Of a stretch of 64,000 bases of DNA, positions 1 through 8,541 are shown piece by piece. How positions within the stretch are numbered: the stretch's first letter is position 1; every line of letters starts with the position of its first letter. Below the pieces are notes generated by a model. That model had not been told where the DNA came from. It was given only the letters and a program-made list of their open reading frames with translations, and did not search any database. Both the position numbers and the translations under genes were made by a program. The stretch is from JACVRW01 sp963850205 (GTDB taxonomy: Bacteria > Actinomycetota > Thermoleophilia > Solirubrobacterales > Thermoleophilaceae), in NCBI GenBank assembly GCA_963850205.1, contig CAWKKJ010000011.1, positions 1 through 64,000 on the forward strand, in the 5' to 3' direction.

Positions 1-449
1 GCAGTCCCGAAGCAGACCGACGGGATCGTCGAGTGGATCCGACTGCTGCGCGCAGCGCGTCACAGCGCTGTGAAGTCCCGCAGCGCGGCGATGGTTCAGC
101 TCGGTGACCTCATCATCACGGCCCCGCACGAGCTTCGCGACCAGCTCTCGTGCCGCAAGACGATCCGCGGCAAGGCCGCGTTTGCCGGCGGCTGCGGCCA
201 ACGACAGACGAGCTGCGCCGGCCCGGCCACGCGGCGAAGTTAGCGTTGCGCTCGATCGCCCGCCGCATCGATGCTCTCGACGATGAGATCGCTGTGCTCG
301 ATCGGCAGCTCAAGCGGCTCGTCCGCGCCGCCGCGCCGCGCACCACCCAGCTGCTCGGAATCTCAACCGGGCACGCCGGGCAACTGCTGGTCACCGCCGG
401 GGCAGAACATCGACTCTCGGCCCCCGGCACGACCACCGGACGCTTGTGA
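1..449 (+). pseudogene. IS110-family transposase remnant (5' truncated, frameshifted)
   Basis: Two reading frames together resemble the middle of an IS110-type DEDD transposase. Bases 1-190 read as a helical segment (residues such as EWIRLLRAARHSAVKSRSAA, then VQLGDLIITAPHELRDQL), which in the family lies between the catalytic DEDD half and the C-terminal half. From about base 190 the similarity moves to another frame (KLALRSIARRIDALDDEI, then LLGISTGHAGQLLVTAGAE), the start of the Transposase_20 helix-hairpin region. The frame-1 copy stops at 241-243 and the second at 447-449, before the conserved Ser-rich C-terminus. The 5' part lies off the window. No terminal repeats are visible. I infer a dead insertion-sequence fragment; family assignment is from remembered motif layout. 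Confidence 0.72.
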
Positions 450-667
450 CGTGCGCGCACCCCGTCGCGAGGTGCTTCCGAGCAGATGAGATCGCAACCT
501 GGAGATGCCATGTGAGCCGACTCGGACGCGCGGTGTCGACGGGCTCGAGCACGACCCCAGCTCGGTCGAAGCCTCGATTGCCGCTCCCCTTCTTCGATGT
601 CGAGCTCGGGCTCGCGCTGTTCGCAGGGCAGAATCCGATGACCCACCTCGGGGTAGGCTGAGGTGCG
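450..667. other. Intergenic stretch, nothing recognisable
   Basis: About 220 bases between the transposase relic and the DUF2252 gene. Open frames exist on both strands but none has a ribosome-binding site, a family resemblance or a plausible protein composition. It is probably further decayed transposon DNA. Confidence 0.4.
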
Positions 668-2113
668 GTGAGCGAGGAAGCTTCGCAACCCGATCACGCG
701 CCCACCAAGCCTCCGCTCGTGGACACCGCCTCCCCTGAGGAGCGCGCAGCCGCCGGTAAGGCGGCGCGGGAGAAGGTTCCGCGCTCGAGCCACGGCGAAT
801 GGGAGCCGCCAGCGCGCCGGCGGGATCCGGTCAAGGTGCTCGAGGATCAGGCCAAGAGCCGTGTCCAGGAGCTGGTGCCGATCCGCTACGGGCGGATGCT
901 CGTCTCGCCGTTCACGTTCTTTCGCGGCGCGGCGGCGATCATGGCGATGGACCTCGCGAAGACCCCCGAGTCCGGGCTGCGGGTCCAGGCATGCGGCGAT
1001 GCCCACCTCTCGAACTTCGGCGTCTTCGCCGCCCCGGACCGCCGTCTGGTGTTGGACGTCAACGACTTCGACGAGACCCTTCCGGGGCCCTGGGAGTGGG
1101 ACGTCAAGCGCCTTGCGGCGAGCTTTGCGATCGCCGGGCGCGACCGCGAGTTCACCCCGAAGGAGAGCCGCGCTGCGGTCCTCCGCACGGTCCGCTCCTA
1201 CCGTGAGGCGATGCGCGAGTTCGCCGCGATGCGGAACCTCGACGTCTGGTACGCCCGCCTCGACGCCGACACCCTGCTCGCCGAGTTGGCCAAGGTCGCC
1301 CCCGGCAAGGCGATGAAGGAGGCGAGGAGGGACGTCAAGAAGGCGGGCAAGAAGAACAGCCTCAGAGCTTTCGATCGCCTCGTTCGTGTGGTCGATGGTG
1401 AGCCGCGGATCATCAGCGACCCGCCGCTGCTGGTTCCGGCGCGGGAGCTCGTCTCCGAGGATCAGGCCCAGGAGCTCGAGGAGCGGATGCTCGAGCTGCT
1501 CGGCCGTTACCGCGAGAGCCTCAAAGGAGACCGTCGCCGCCTGTTAGACAGCTACCGGTTCGTCGAAATGGCCCACAAGGTGGTCGGGGTCGGCAGTGTC
1601 GGGACCCGCGCCTGGGTGGTGCTGATGATGGGCCGCGATGGGCAGGATCCGCTCTTCCTGCAGGCCAAGGAGGCCGAGGCCTCGGTGCTCGAGCCCTACG
1701 TCGGCGAGAGCGAGTTCGAAAACCACGGCGAGCGGGTGGTCGAGGGCCAGTGGCTGATGCAGGCTTCGAGCGACATCCTCCTCGGCTGGCTCCCAGCCCC
1801 GGGCTTCGACGGCGGCAAACGAGACTTCTATGTCCGCCAGCTCTGGGACGGCAAGCGATCGGTCGAGATCGAGACCCTGCCGCCAGAGGGACTGGCGATC
1901 TACGGTCGGGTCTGCGGCTGGACGCTTGCCCGAGCCCACGCGCGGTCCGGCGACCGGATCGCGATCGGGTCCTACCTCGGCAAGGGCAAGACCTTCGACC
2001 GGGCGATCGCCAAGTTCTCAGAGCGCTATGCGGACCAGAACGAGCTCGACCACGGCATGCTCGCGGACGCGGCCAAGTCGGGCCGAATCGAGATTGAGAC
2101 GGACCTCACCTAG
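668..2113 (+). CDS. DUF2252 family protein
   Basis: A 481-residue soluble protein starting at GTG, full length for DUF2252. The N-terminal 45 residues are charged and low complexity. Two family signatures are clear: CGDAHLSNFG from residue 109 and NDFDET from residue 132, followed by an Asp-Lys-rich PWEWDVKRLAASF segment. From memory DUF2252 belongs to the protein-kinase-like clan, and these motifs resemble the catalytic loop and metal-binding Asp of small-molecule phosphotransferases; the substrate is unknown. Further family-like blocks are the LDSYRFVEMAHKVVGVGSVG segment and the C-terminal YADQNELDH. It stands alone on this strand among broken genes, so it may be a survivor of an old island. 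The family call is firm; the activity is inference. Confidence 0.9.
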   Translation: MSEEASQPDHAPTKPPLVDTASPEERAAAGKAAREKVPRSSHGEWEPPARRRDPVKVLEDQAKSRVQELVPIRYGRMLVSPFTFFRGAAAIMAMDLAKTPESGLRVQACGDAHLSNFGVFAAPDRRLVLDVNDFDETLPGPWEWDVKRLAASFAIAGRDREFTPKESRAAVLRTVRSYREAMREFAAMRNLDVWYARLDADTLLAELAKVAPGKAMKEARRDVKKAGKKNSLRAFDRLVRVVDGEPRIISDPPLLVPARELVSEDQAQELEERMLELLGRYRESLKGDRRRLLDSYRFVEMAHKVVGVGSVGTRAWVVLMMGRDGQDPLFLQAKEAEASVLEPYVGESEFENHGERVVEGQWLMQASSDILLGWLPAPGFDGGKRDFYVRQLWDGKRSVEIETLPPEGLAIYGRVCGWTLARAHARSGDRIAIGSYLGKGKTFDRAIAKFSERYADQNELDHGMLADAAKSGRIEIETDLT

Positions 2114-2363
2114 AGGACGTCAGCCCGGGGCCGCGGTCGCAGCACCATCGATAGCCCCATCGCCTTCTGGCTGCTCGGCTTCGTCGCACCGATCGCCGTA
2201 GGCTGTCTTGGCGCCTCTGGGTTCGCCGCTTCTTATGGAGCGACCCCGGTTGAGGCGCGCTACGCCGCGTCCGCGGCGGCGATGCGAGCTCTCCTGCCGG
2301 CGGTGAGGTCGTGGATGGCTCTGCCAAGCTCATCTGCTCTTCATCCCGACTCGTGCGCATGAC
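2114..2363. other. Intergenic; possible relic of a membrane peptide
   Basis: One plus-strand frame, in phase with the DUF2252 stop codon, runs open to a TGA near 2361. It encodes a hydrophobic segment (SPIAFWLLGFVAPIAVGCLG) followed by an Ala/Arg-rich tail. There is no ATG, GTG or TTG between the stop and this segment, so as it stands it cannot be a normal gene. It may be the tail of a deleted membrane protein. Confidence 0.3.
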
Positions 2364-3221
2364 CTAGAGCGTCTCATCGGGCTCAACTCCGAGCCTGTGC
2401 CCGAGCTGCAGGCGCGCTGCCACTCCGGTTCCGAGCAGTAATCCGAAGGCGACGACGTAGCAGGTGATCAGCACGCCCGCGAGGACGAGGAAGACCTTGA
2501 CGGGCGTGTTGTTGGCAATCCAGCGGGTGTAATAGCCGGCGAGGGTTGGCGTGACCAGCAGGATCACCCCGCTCACCCCGCCTCCCGCCAGCGCGGCATG
2601 CCAGCTGACTCTTTCGCGGCCCAGCACACGGAACACGCTCGCGCAGATCACGACGATCACGCCGAGCAGAAGGAGCGGCAAGGCCACGCGCACCAGCGTG
2701 GAGTTCATGTGAAGGCGATCGACCAGTCCGGTCCCCGCGCTCGCCAGCAACACCAGCACGACCACCAACGCAGCCACCGCGAAGGCCACGCCGATGTCCC
2801 GCAGCTTGCCCAACACCAGGTTCGGGCCTTTGATCGAGAGCATCCGGCTGAGACAGCGGTTGATAACTCCCACGGACCCCGAGCTCGCCCACACCATCGC
2901 CACGATGGCGGCGGCGATCAGTAGCGGTGAATCTCGCTTGGTCCTCAACACCAGTGCGACGACCTGGTCATGTACGTCCTTCGGAAGGACGCGGGAGATA
3001 CGCGCCCCAAGCGCCTGAGCCTCCGCGTAGTCACCCAGCGCGACGGCAGCCAGCGCGGTCAATCCGAGCGCAAGCGGGACCAGGGATGAGAGCAGGTACC
3101 AGGCGAGCGCCGGGATGTCCGCGCTGACGCCAGACTCCCAGTACAGCCCCACCAGCTCTTGCGACGCCCGGCGCACCGTGGACAACGGCGGGTCTCGACC
3201 AGATCGCGGATCCGTGCCCAT
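2364..3221 (-). CDS. YihY/virulence factor BrkB family membrane protein
   Basis: A 285-residue polytopic inner-membrane protein with the layout of the YihY/BrkB family (once misannotated as RNase BN). After a short charged N-terminus come the family-typical ALAWYLLSSLVPLALGL first helix, a loop with LPKDVHDQVVALV, and five more hydrophobic helices, ending in GVLITCYVVAFGLLLGTGVA and a short charged tail. Length is normal (280-320). The role of the family is not settled; envelope or transport functions have been suggested. It begins seven bases after the stop of the broken PPOX gene upstream, so the two were probably one minus-strand operon. Confidence 0.85.
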   Translation of the reverse strand: MGTDPRSGRDPPLSTVRRASQELVGLYWESGVSADIPALAWYLLSSLVPLALGLTALAAVALGDYAEAQALGARISRVLPKDVHDQVVALVLRTKRDSPLLIAAAIVAMVWASSGSVGVINRCLSRMLSIKGPNLVLGKLRDIGVAFAVAALVVVLVLLASAGTGLVDRLHMNSTLVRVALPLLLLGVIVVICASVFRVLGRERVSWHAALAGGGVSGVILLVTPTLAGYYTRWIANNTPVKVFLVLAGVLITCYVVAFGLLLGTGVAARLQLGHRLGVEPDETL

Positions 3222-3227
3222 GACAGG

Positions 3228-3682
3228 TCAATTCCGCTCGCCGCCTGCCTCGGCGAAGGTCGTCGTCGCCTCGATGTAGTTGGCGGCGGTCACTCGCTCG
3301 ATCGTGATCGCGAGGATCACGCGGCCGACCTCGGCAAGCGCGGCGTCGCTCATCGGCTCGGGTGGCTGGGTTGCACCGCTGATGCGCTGCGCGATCCTGG
3401 CCGTCGGCCCGCCGATATCCTCCGTGAGGATTTCCGCCGGACCTGAGAAGGTGGCCGACGGGTAGGGCGGCCGGTGCCCCATCACGCACAGCGACGCCCA
3501 GCCGGTGCGTCTCACGTCCTGGGCCTTGAGCCTGTCCGTGAGCGTCGAGATCATCAGCCGCTCTCCGTCGCGCGCGAAGTAGACGACCGACTGCCGGGGC
3601 CCGTCACCGGCGGTGCGGGTGGCGAGCACGCCGACCGAATGGCGTCCAGGAACTCGCGAAGCTCGCCGGTCAGCGCGCCCAC
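3228..3682 (-). pseudogene. PPOX-class (F420-dependent type) oxidoreductase, frameshifted
   Basis: The body from about 3640 down to 3228 encodes a split-barrel flavin/deazaflavin-binding fold: SVGVLATRTAGDGPRQSVVYF, then DGERLMIST and TGWASLCVMG, and a C-terminal IERVTAANYIEA. The expected N-terminus (ALTGELREFLDAI) lies in another frame, opened by a GTG at 3682-3680 with a good GGAGG a few bases upstream. A one-base shift near 3638-3645 separates the two parts. Members of this group reduce small substrates with F420H2 or FMN; the partner here cannot be told. Without the shift the protein would be about 150 residues, normal for the family. Either a recent pseudogene or a sequence error. The downstream YihY gene is seven bases away. 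Confidence 0.7.
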
Positions 3683-3963
3683 GCCGCCTCCGCGTGCGTC
3701 TCGGGGGCGAGGTAGCCTTCCGGCTCTTCAACAACGGTGTTGCAGATCAGGATCGCCTCCGACGACGCGAGCGCAGGAGCAGTAGCCGGGTCTGCGCTGG
3801 CGCCCGACTCGTCGAGCTGTTCCCCCACGTTCGCGACCGTGTGACCGTCCAGCCCGGCCCAGTCGCGGATCGGTCCCGCCGGCTCGGAAGGCGAGATGAA
3901 CTGCGGGCGCGACCGTCCTCGCACCTGCGACACGCGCACGTAGCCGTCGACCAGCATCGCCAA
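3670..3963 (-). pseudogene. Serine recombinase (resolvase N-terminal domain) fragment
   Basis: The first 55 residues (from ATG at 3963) match the start of large serine recombinases: GYVRVSQVRGRS with the nucleophile-bearing YVRVS motif, then IRDWAGLDGHTV and LDESGASAD. After that the expected RPLLLxALxRVE continuation appears only in another frame (LLLLRSRRRR), so the gene is frameshifted near 3775 and then lost. The remaining open frame runs into the PPOX start region. The zinc-ribbon and DNA-binding parts are absent. It is the relic of an integrase or resolvase and supports the view that this end of the window was once mobile DNA. Confidence 0.68.
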
Positions 3964-3964
3964 C

Positions 3965-4207
3965 CTCCAATCAGGCCGGATACTTGGAAACTACGCCTCG
4001 TACTGCCTGGCCACAACGCCAGGCCCGGCTTGGTTCGCCTTCGAGGCGAAAGGCTTGTTGTCGTTGACCGTGAAATTCCTTCGCGACGCCGTCTACTTCG
4101 GCGACTACCAGCACGTGCGTCCGATCGCGGTGCTGGCGGTGTGGGCGACGGCCCTCTCCGCGGCGTGGCCGGTCGTCGCACGCCGTCGGCGGGCCGCAAC
4201 CATGTGA
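3965..4207 (+). pseudogene. C-terminal fragment of an integral membrane protein (DUF3533/YhgE-like?)
   Basis: A plus-strand frame open from about 3965 to a TGA at 4205-4207 encodes LTVKFLRDAVYFGDYQHVRP, then a hydrophobic helix (IAVLAVWATALSAAW) and a basic tail RRRRAATM. This resembles the end of DUF3533/YhgE-Pip-like membrane proteins, where a conserved R-N/D-x-V-Y-F segment precedes the last helix. No start codon or upstream domains are present; the frame begins right beside the start of the recombinase fragment on the opposite strand. The family guess is tentative; that it is a broken coding tail is clear. Confidence 0.45.
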
Positions 4208-4531
4208 TGGCTCGCATCGGTATTTCCTCCATCACGCGGAGGGTCCGAAGTGATGAACTCGCTGGCGGGTTAGTCCGCGACGACGTCAACCTCGACGACG
4301 GAGGCACGTACGCCGCCGCCTCCCCGCGCTGAACGCCACGGCCCGCGTCACGCCGTGAGGCGCGGTGGTCCTGGTCGCCACCCGAGCGCCGCTGATGGCC
4401 TCGACCGGGCACGAAACGACTCCTGGAAGCGCCCTCTCAGGCGGCGGCGAACCGGGGTTTGGACAATGCATGGACAATAGGCGCCGAGAATGGCTCCGAC
4501 GCCAGGCCCGCGGGTTCTCTGATGAACGCGA
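4208..4531. other. Intergenic, no gene recognised
   Basis: About 320 bases between the membrane-protein relic and the tRNA-Gly terminator. Short open frames exist on both strands but none shows a known motif, and none has a convincing ribosome-binding site. If the left arm is an old integrated element, this is where its tRNA-proximal end would lie; no duplicated tRNA 3' end was found here by eye. Confidence 0.4.
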
Positions 4532-4555
4532 AAAGCCCCGCAAATGCGGGACTTT
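4532..4555 (-). terminator. Rho-independent terminator of tRNA-Gly
   Basis: Read on the minus strand just after the tRNA, a stem pairs aaag-t-cccgc with gcggg-g-cttt around the loop attt, with one G-T pair. The last arm ends in TTTT. Position and strand fit termination of the tRNA transcript. Confidence 0.7.
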
Positions 4556-4561
4556 CCTCAA

Positions 4562-4635
4562 AGCGGCTGATGGGATTCGAACCCACGACCTTCTGCATGG
4601 CAAGCAGACGCTCTAGCCAGCTGAGCTACAGCCGC
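4562..4635 (-). tRNA. tRNA-Gly(GCC)
   Basis: A 74-nt cloverleaf: acceptor arms gcggctg/cagccgc, D arm with gtagctcagctggc, anticodon stem tctgc/gcaga around loop ttgccat (anticodon GCC), variable loop aggtc, T loop ttcgaat and discriminator T. No CCA is encoded. The 3' end points toward the degenerate left arm, the usual side for integrases to target. Confidence 0.97.
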
Positions 4636-4667
4636 GTGAGGGGACGCAGGATAGCGGCGCGGTGGCG

Positions 4668-5270
4668 CTACCGGGCGGGCCGGCCGCGGGCGGCGCGCCG
4701 GGTGCGGGCGACGTACGCCGCGGCCACCGCTCCCAGGGCGAGCGCCCCGAGCCCGAGCAGGACGGCGGTGCCGGCCCCGTCGAGCGCGCCGTCGGTGAGG
4801 ATGGCGTGGCCGAAGCCCAGGACGATCACCAGGGTGGCGAGGAAGGCGTGCAGGATCCGCCAGGTGGCGCCACGCAGCGGCAATCGCCGGCGCAGGAGGC
4901 CGAGCAGCACCACGGCCACCAGCGCGATCGTGGCGATCAGCGCCATCCGGGCCCGGGTCGGGCCGTCGGGCGACATCGCGAACAGCGCATCGTCCGGCGC
5001 CAGGATCATCAGGGCGCCCACATGGGCCAGCACCAGCGCGAGCGCGACCACCCCGAGCACCTGATGAACCGCGAGCCGGCCCCGGCCCGCGAGCAGCGGC
5101 TGGAGCACGAGCGCCGACACGGCAAGCGCACCGGCCACCGTGGAGACGAGCAGCGCCGCCGGGGCGGCCTCGAGGTGGAAGTCGGTCAGCGCCAGGAGCA
5201 GGGGCACTCCCACGACGGCCGCGACGGCGCCGCCGGCCGCGATCCGCGCGGCGGGGCCGGTCTCAGCCAC
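4668..5270 (-). CDS. Ferric-reductase-like transmembrane protein (haem-binding bundle?)
   Basis: A 200-residue protein with about six hydrophobic helices and little else. The GTG at 5270 is chosen because it overlaps the stop of the upstream gene (gtggctga), a usual translational-coupling arrangement. Histidines sit within or at the ends of helices (AVHQVLGVVALALVLAHVG, ILHAF, GFGHA), the spacing expected of a b-haem four-helix bundle such as the ferric-reductase-like domain. No FAD or NAD-binding domain follows, so it would need a partner to pass electrons. The pairing with a membrane-anchored beta-sandwich protein suggests a small membrane redox unit; substrate unknown. A plain integral membrane protein is the fallback description. 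Confidence 0.65.
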   Translation of the reverse strand: MAETGPAARIAAGGAVAAVVGVPLLLALTDFHLEAAPAALLVSTVAGALAVSALVLQPLLAGRGRLAVHQVLGVVALALVLAHVGALMILAPDDALFAMSPDGPTRARMALIATIALVAVVLLGLLRRRLPLRGATWRILHAFLATLVIVLGFGHAILTDGALDGAGTAVLLGLGALALGAVAAAYVARTRRAARGRPAR

Positions 5271-5865
5271 GCCGGGCGAGCGTGAGATCGACGACCGCCC
5301 GCCGGTCGTCCAGGTCGACCACACGGCGGATGAACACCGCGCCGTAGTCGCCGTCGTCGTAGCCGACGTGGATGTTCGGCTCGCCGAACTGAGGCACCGT
5401 CTTCGCCGTCTCGATCCGGTAGCGGCCGTCCTCGTCGGTGTTGACGCTGGCCCGGTTGTCCTGCTCGCTGCCGGTCTCGGTGGCCAGCCACACCTGAACC
5501 CGGACGTCCGGGAGCGGCCGGCAGCCCTTGGCGGAGCGAACGAGCCCGGTGATCACGAAGCCTTGGCCGAGCGTCCCCACCCGAGGTGCGTCCGGGATGT
5601 AGTTGTTGGTGCCGCCGGGATTGCTCTCGGTCGGCTCGCAGTTTCGGCGCGGCGCCTCCCGGTTCGCCGACTCGCGTCGTTCGGGCTCGGGGGCGGCCGG
5701 GGCCGGTTCCACCGGGTCGCGACCGTCGTCTCCGACGTTCACGGCCCCGGTGCCGGACATCTCGCTCGTCACCAGGGCGATCACCACCGCGGCGGAGATG
5801 AGCGCGATGACGAGGCCGAGCAGCCAGGGACGCCGCGGGCGGTCGTCAGCGGGCACGCTGCTCAC
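5263..5865 (-). CDS. Membrane-anchored intradiol-dioxygenase-fold / carboxypeptidase-regulatory-like protein
   Basis: 200 residues from the GTG at 5865: a short basic N-terminus, one membrane helix (WLLGLVIALISAAVVIALVT, about residues 12-32), a Pro/Glu-rich linker, then a beta-rich domain. That domain has LGQGFVITGLVRSAKGCRPL, VRVQVWLATETG and VNTDEDGRYRIET, the signature of the intradiol-dioxygenase-like or CarboxypepD_reg-like sandwich. The Tyr/His iron ligands of true catechol dioxygenases are not apparent, so catalysis is doubtful. It is the first gene of a minus-strand pair with the haem-bundle protein, overlapping it by 8 nt, and diverges from the penicillin-acylase gene. Confidence 0.6.
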   Translation of the reverse strand: MSSVPADDRPRRPWLLGLVIALISAAVVIALVTSEMSGTGAVNVGDDGRDPVEPAPAAPEPERRESANREAPRRNCEPTESNPGGTNNYIPDAPRVGTLGQGFVITGLVRSAKGCRPLPDVRVQVWLATETGSEQDNRASVNTDEDGRYRIETAKTVPQFGEPNIHVGYDDGDYGAVFIRRVVDLDDRRAVVDLTLARRG

Positions 5866-5974
5866 GGTAGTGACCGCGGAGGCGTCAACCGGCGGCCCCA
5901 ACCAGGCGGTGTGACAGAGTGCCGGGCCGCCGCCGCCGCGGCCGTTGTCCTGTCGGGAGGAGAGGAGCCTGTCC

Positions 5975-8413
5975 GTGCGCCGTCTGTCTTGCGCTGTGCT
6001 GGTCGCTGTCGCCGTCTTGATCGCCGCTTCGCCGGCCGCAGCGGCCCGCGGGGACACCGCCCGCTGGATCCTCCCGCCCGGCAACTTTGGCGGCCTGCCC
6101 ACCACGGACGAGTCACGCGACCAGCTGCCGCTCTACGACGCGCTCACGCCGTTGCGCGGCAACGTCCGCAAGGGTGACCTTCAGCGGCTCTTCCTGCCCC
6201 AGAACTTCAAGCCGGTCGGGGCCACACGCGAGGAGGAGACCGGGCGCGCCGGCACGCGGGTGGTCTACGACAGCTACGGCATCCCGCACATCTCTGGCAA
6301 GACGCGGGCGGACATGGCGTACGGCGCCGGCTGGGTGACCGCCCGTGATCGCGGGCTGCTCCTCTCCCTGGGCAGGGGCCCGGCCCGCGTTGCCGTGGCG
6401 GATGTGCCGGGGATCAACGCCTTCGGGCTGATCACGAGCGGGCAGTCGTTCGTTCCGAGTCCCGAGACGGAGGCGCTGGTGACCAGGCAGCGCCGGTTGC
6501 TGCCGAAGGTCCACGGGGCCAAGGGCCGCCAGGTGCTGGCCGACGCCGGCGCCTACGCCGAGGGTGCCACCGCCTACTCGGCGGCCAACGATCCGAGCCC
6601 GACGCGCTACACGGTGAACGACGTGATCGCGGCCGCGGCCTTCATCGGATCGATCTTCGGCGGTGGTGGCGGCGCCGAGGCTCAGAACGCGCAGCTGCTG
6701 GGCGCCCTGCGCACCGAGCTCGGGCCGGCGCGGGGCCAGAAGGCGTGGGAGGACGTGATGCTCGCTGACGACCCGGAGGCGCCCACCACGGTCGACCGGC
6801 GCTTCTCATACGGCCCGCTGACCGGCGGCGGGCGGCAGGGGTCGCTCTCGCTCGACCCCGGCTCGCTACGGGAGACCGACCCGCTGGGCGAGTCCGCCGC
6901 TGCGGCAGGAGCGGCGTCAGTGAACGCCGTCGCCGCACCGCCCCGGCGCCGGGCCTCCAACTGGCTGATCGTCGGCCCTGGCCGCTCGCGGAGCGGCAAC
7001 TCGCTCGGCGTGATGGGGCCGCAGCTCGGCTACTTCTACCCGGAGATCGTGCAGCAGGTCCACCTCGAGGCGCCCGGCATCAAGACCCAGGGCATCGCCG
7101 GACCGGGCTTCGGCATGTACGTGTTCATCGGCCGGACGGAGGACTACGCCTGGAGCTGGACCTCGGCCGGCCACGACGTGCGCGACGTGTTCGCCGAGCC
7201 GCTGTGCAACCCCGACGGCTCCGCTCCCTCGCGCGAGTCCACCCACTACCGCTTTCGAGGCGACTGCCGTCCCCTGCGGAACCTCAACGCCGGCCTTCTG
7301 AACGGGCGTCCGCTCAACTACCAGACCACGGTGCACGGACCCGTGATCGGCACGGCGACCAAGGCCGGCCGTCCGTACGCGCTCAGCCGGAAGCGGTCGA
7401 CGTTCGGGCGGGACGGGCTGAACCTCGTCGCCATCAAGGACATGACCGAGGGGAGGGCCACCACGCCTCGGCGCTTCTTCAACATCGCGAACCAGCTCGA
7501 GTTCACCTTCAACTGGGGCTACGCGTCGCGCCGCTTCACCGCCAACTTCTCCTCCGGGCGCTTGCCGAAGCGGGCCCGCGGGCTGGACCGGCGGCTCGTG
7601 ACCCGGGGTGACGGGCGCTACGAGTGGCGGGGCTTTCTCAGCCGCGATGAGCATCCCCATGCCGTCGGCGGCCCGGGCGGCCTTTTGCTGAACTGGAACA
7701 ACCGGGCGGCGCCGGGCTTCATGCACGGGGACGACGAGCCCTACGGCTCGGCTCAGCGAGTCGAGCTGTTCGACCGCTGGCCGCGACGGCCGCGCCTGCT
7801 CGACGACGTGCGGATCATGAACCGGGCCGCAACCGAGGACGTTCGGTCGCCGGTCTGGCCGGTGGTGAGCCGCGTGCTGCGCGGCGGCCCGGCGCCGAGC
7901 CCGCGCGAGCAGCAGATCGTCAACCTGCTGGACGCCTGGGTCCGGCAGGACGCGCCGCGGCTCGACGCCGACAACGATCGCCGCTTCGACAGCGCCGGCC
8001 CCACGATCCTGGACGAAGCCTGGCGGCCGCTCGCGGAGGCCGTGATGCGGCCCGTGTTCGGGAGCCTGCTCGACGAGCTGAACACCGTGCGCAACCTGGG
8101 CGGACAGTCCGGCCACTCGTACGTGGACAAGGATCTACGGACGCTGCTCGGCCGGCGGGTGCGAGGACCCTTCGACCTGCGCTACTGCGGCCGCGGCTCG
8201 CTCGAGCGCTGCCGCGCGGACCTGTGGGCTGCGCTCAAGGGCGCGGCGGACGACCTGAGCGCCCGCTTCGGCGGCGACCCCAACCCGGCGAACTGGCGCG
8301 GGGAGGCGGACCGGACCGACTTCGCGCCCGGCTTGATCTCGGACACGTTCCCCTCCACCAACCGGCCGACCTTCCAGCAGCTGCTCGAGTTCCAGATGCC
8401 GCGCAGGCGGTAG
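5975..8413 (+). CDS. Secreted penicillin acylase (penicillin amidase) family N-terminal nucleophile hydrolase
   Basis: An 812-residue precursor. The GTG at 5975 is preferred to upstream in-frame starts because it follows a gggaggagaggag ribosome site at proper spacing and opens a clean signal peptide (MRRLSCAVLVAVAVLIAASP, cleavage near AAA-R). Family marks: VVYDSYGIPHI near residue 98 in the alpha chain, GAGWVTARDR, and the autocleavage site before Ser328 in RRASNWLIVGPGRS; that Ser becomes the nucleophile of the beta chain. YFYPEIVQQVHLEAPG and GRTEDYAWSWTSAGHDV follow as usual. It cleaves amides, for instance acyl-homoserine lactones, beta-lactam side chains or lipopeptides; which is not visible. 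Acts outside the membrane. Length is normal for the family. Confidence 0.92.
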   Translation: MRRLSCAVLVAVAVLIAASPAAAARGDTARWILPPGNFGGLPTTDESRDQLPLYDALTPLRGNVRKGDLQRLFLPQNFKPVGATREEETGRAGTRVVYDSYGIPHISGKTRADMAYGAGWVTARDRGLLLSLGRGPARVAVADVPGINAFGLITSGQSFVPSPETEALVTRQRRLLPKVHGAKGRQVLADAGAYAEGATAYSAANDPSPTRYTVNDVIAAAAFIGSIFGGGGGAEAQNAQLLGALRTELGPARGQKAWEDVMLADDPEAPTTVDRRFSYGPLTGGGRQGSLSLDPGSLRETDPLGESAAAAGAASVNAVAAPPRRRASNWLIVGPGRSRSGNSLGVMGPQLGYFYPEIVQQVHLEAPGIKTQGIAGPGFGMYVFIGRTEDYAWSWTSAGHDVRDVFAEPLCNPDGSAPSRESTHYRFRGDCRPLRNLNAGLLNGRPLNYQTTVHGPVIGTATKAGRPYALSRKRSTFGRDGLNLVAIKDMTEGRATTPRRFFNIANQLEFTFNWGYASRRFTANFSSGRLPKRARGLDRRLVTRGDGRYEWRGFLSRDEHPHAVGGPGGLLLNWNNRAAPGFMHGDDEPYGSAQRVELFDRWPRRPRLLDDVRIMNRAATEDVRSPVWPVVSRVLRGGPAPSPREQQIVNLLDAWVRQDAPRLDADNDRRFDSAGPTILDEAWRPLAEAVMRPVFGSLLDELNTVRNLGGQSGHSYVDKDLRTLLGRRVRGPFDLRYCGRGSLERCRADLWAALKGAADDLSARFGGDPNPANWRGEADRTDFAPGLISDTFPSTNRPTFQQLLEFQMPRRR

Positions 8414-8449
8414 GCGCGCGACCGACGCTACGCTGAGGACCGCCTCCGC

Positions 8450-8520
8450 GGCGCCGTGGCGGAGTGGTTACGCAGCGGCCTGCAAAGCCGTTTACACCGG
8501 TTCGATTCCGGTCGGCGCCT
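8450..8520 (+). tRNA. tRNA-Cys(GCA)
   Basis: A 71-nt cloverleaf with acceptor arms ggcgccg/cggcgcc, anticodon stem gcggc/gccgt around loop ctgcaaa (anticodon GCA), T stem accgg/ccggt with loop ttcgatt and discriminator T. It starts 36 nt after the acylase stop. No CCA is encoded. Confidence 0.96.
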
Positions 8521-8541
8521 TCAGTCCAGCGCCCTGACGGC

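Noticed and set aside
116..1006. Minus-strand open frame of about 296 codons over the IS110 relic and DUF2252 start
   Set aside because: No motif or ribosome site; both plus-strand readings are better supported.
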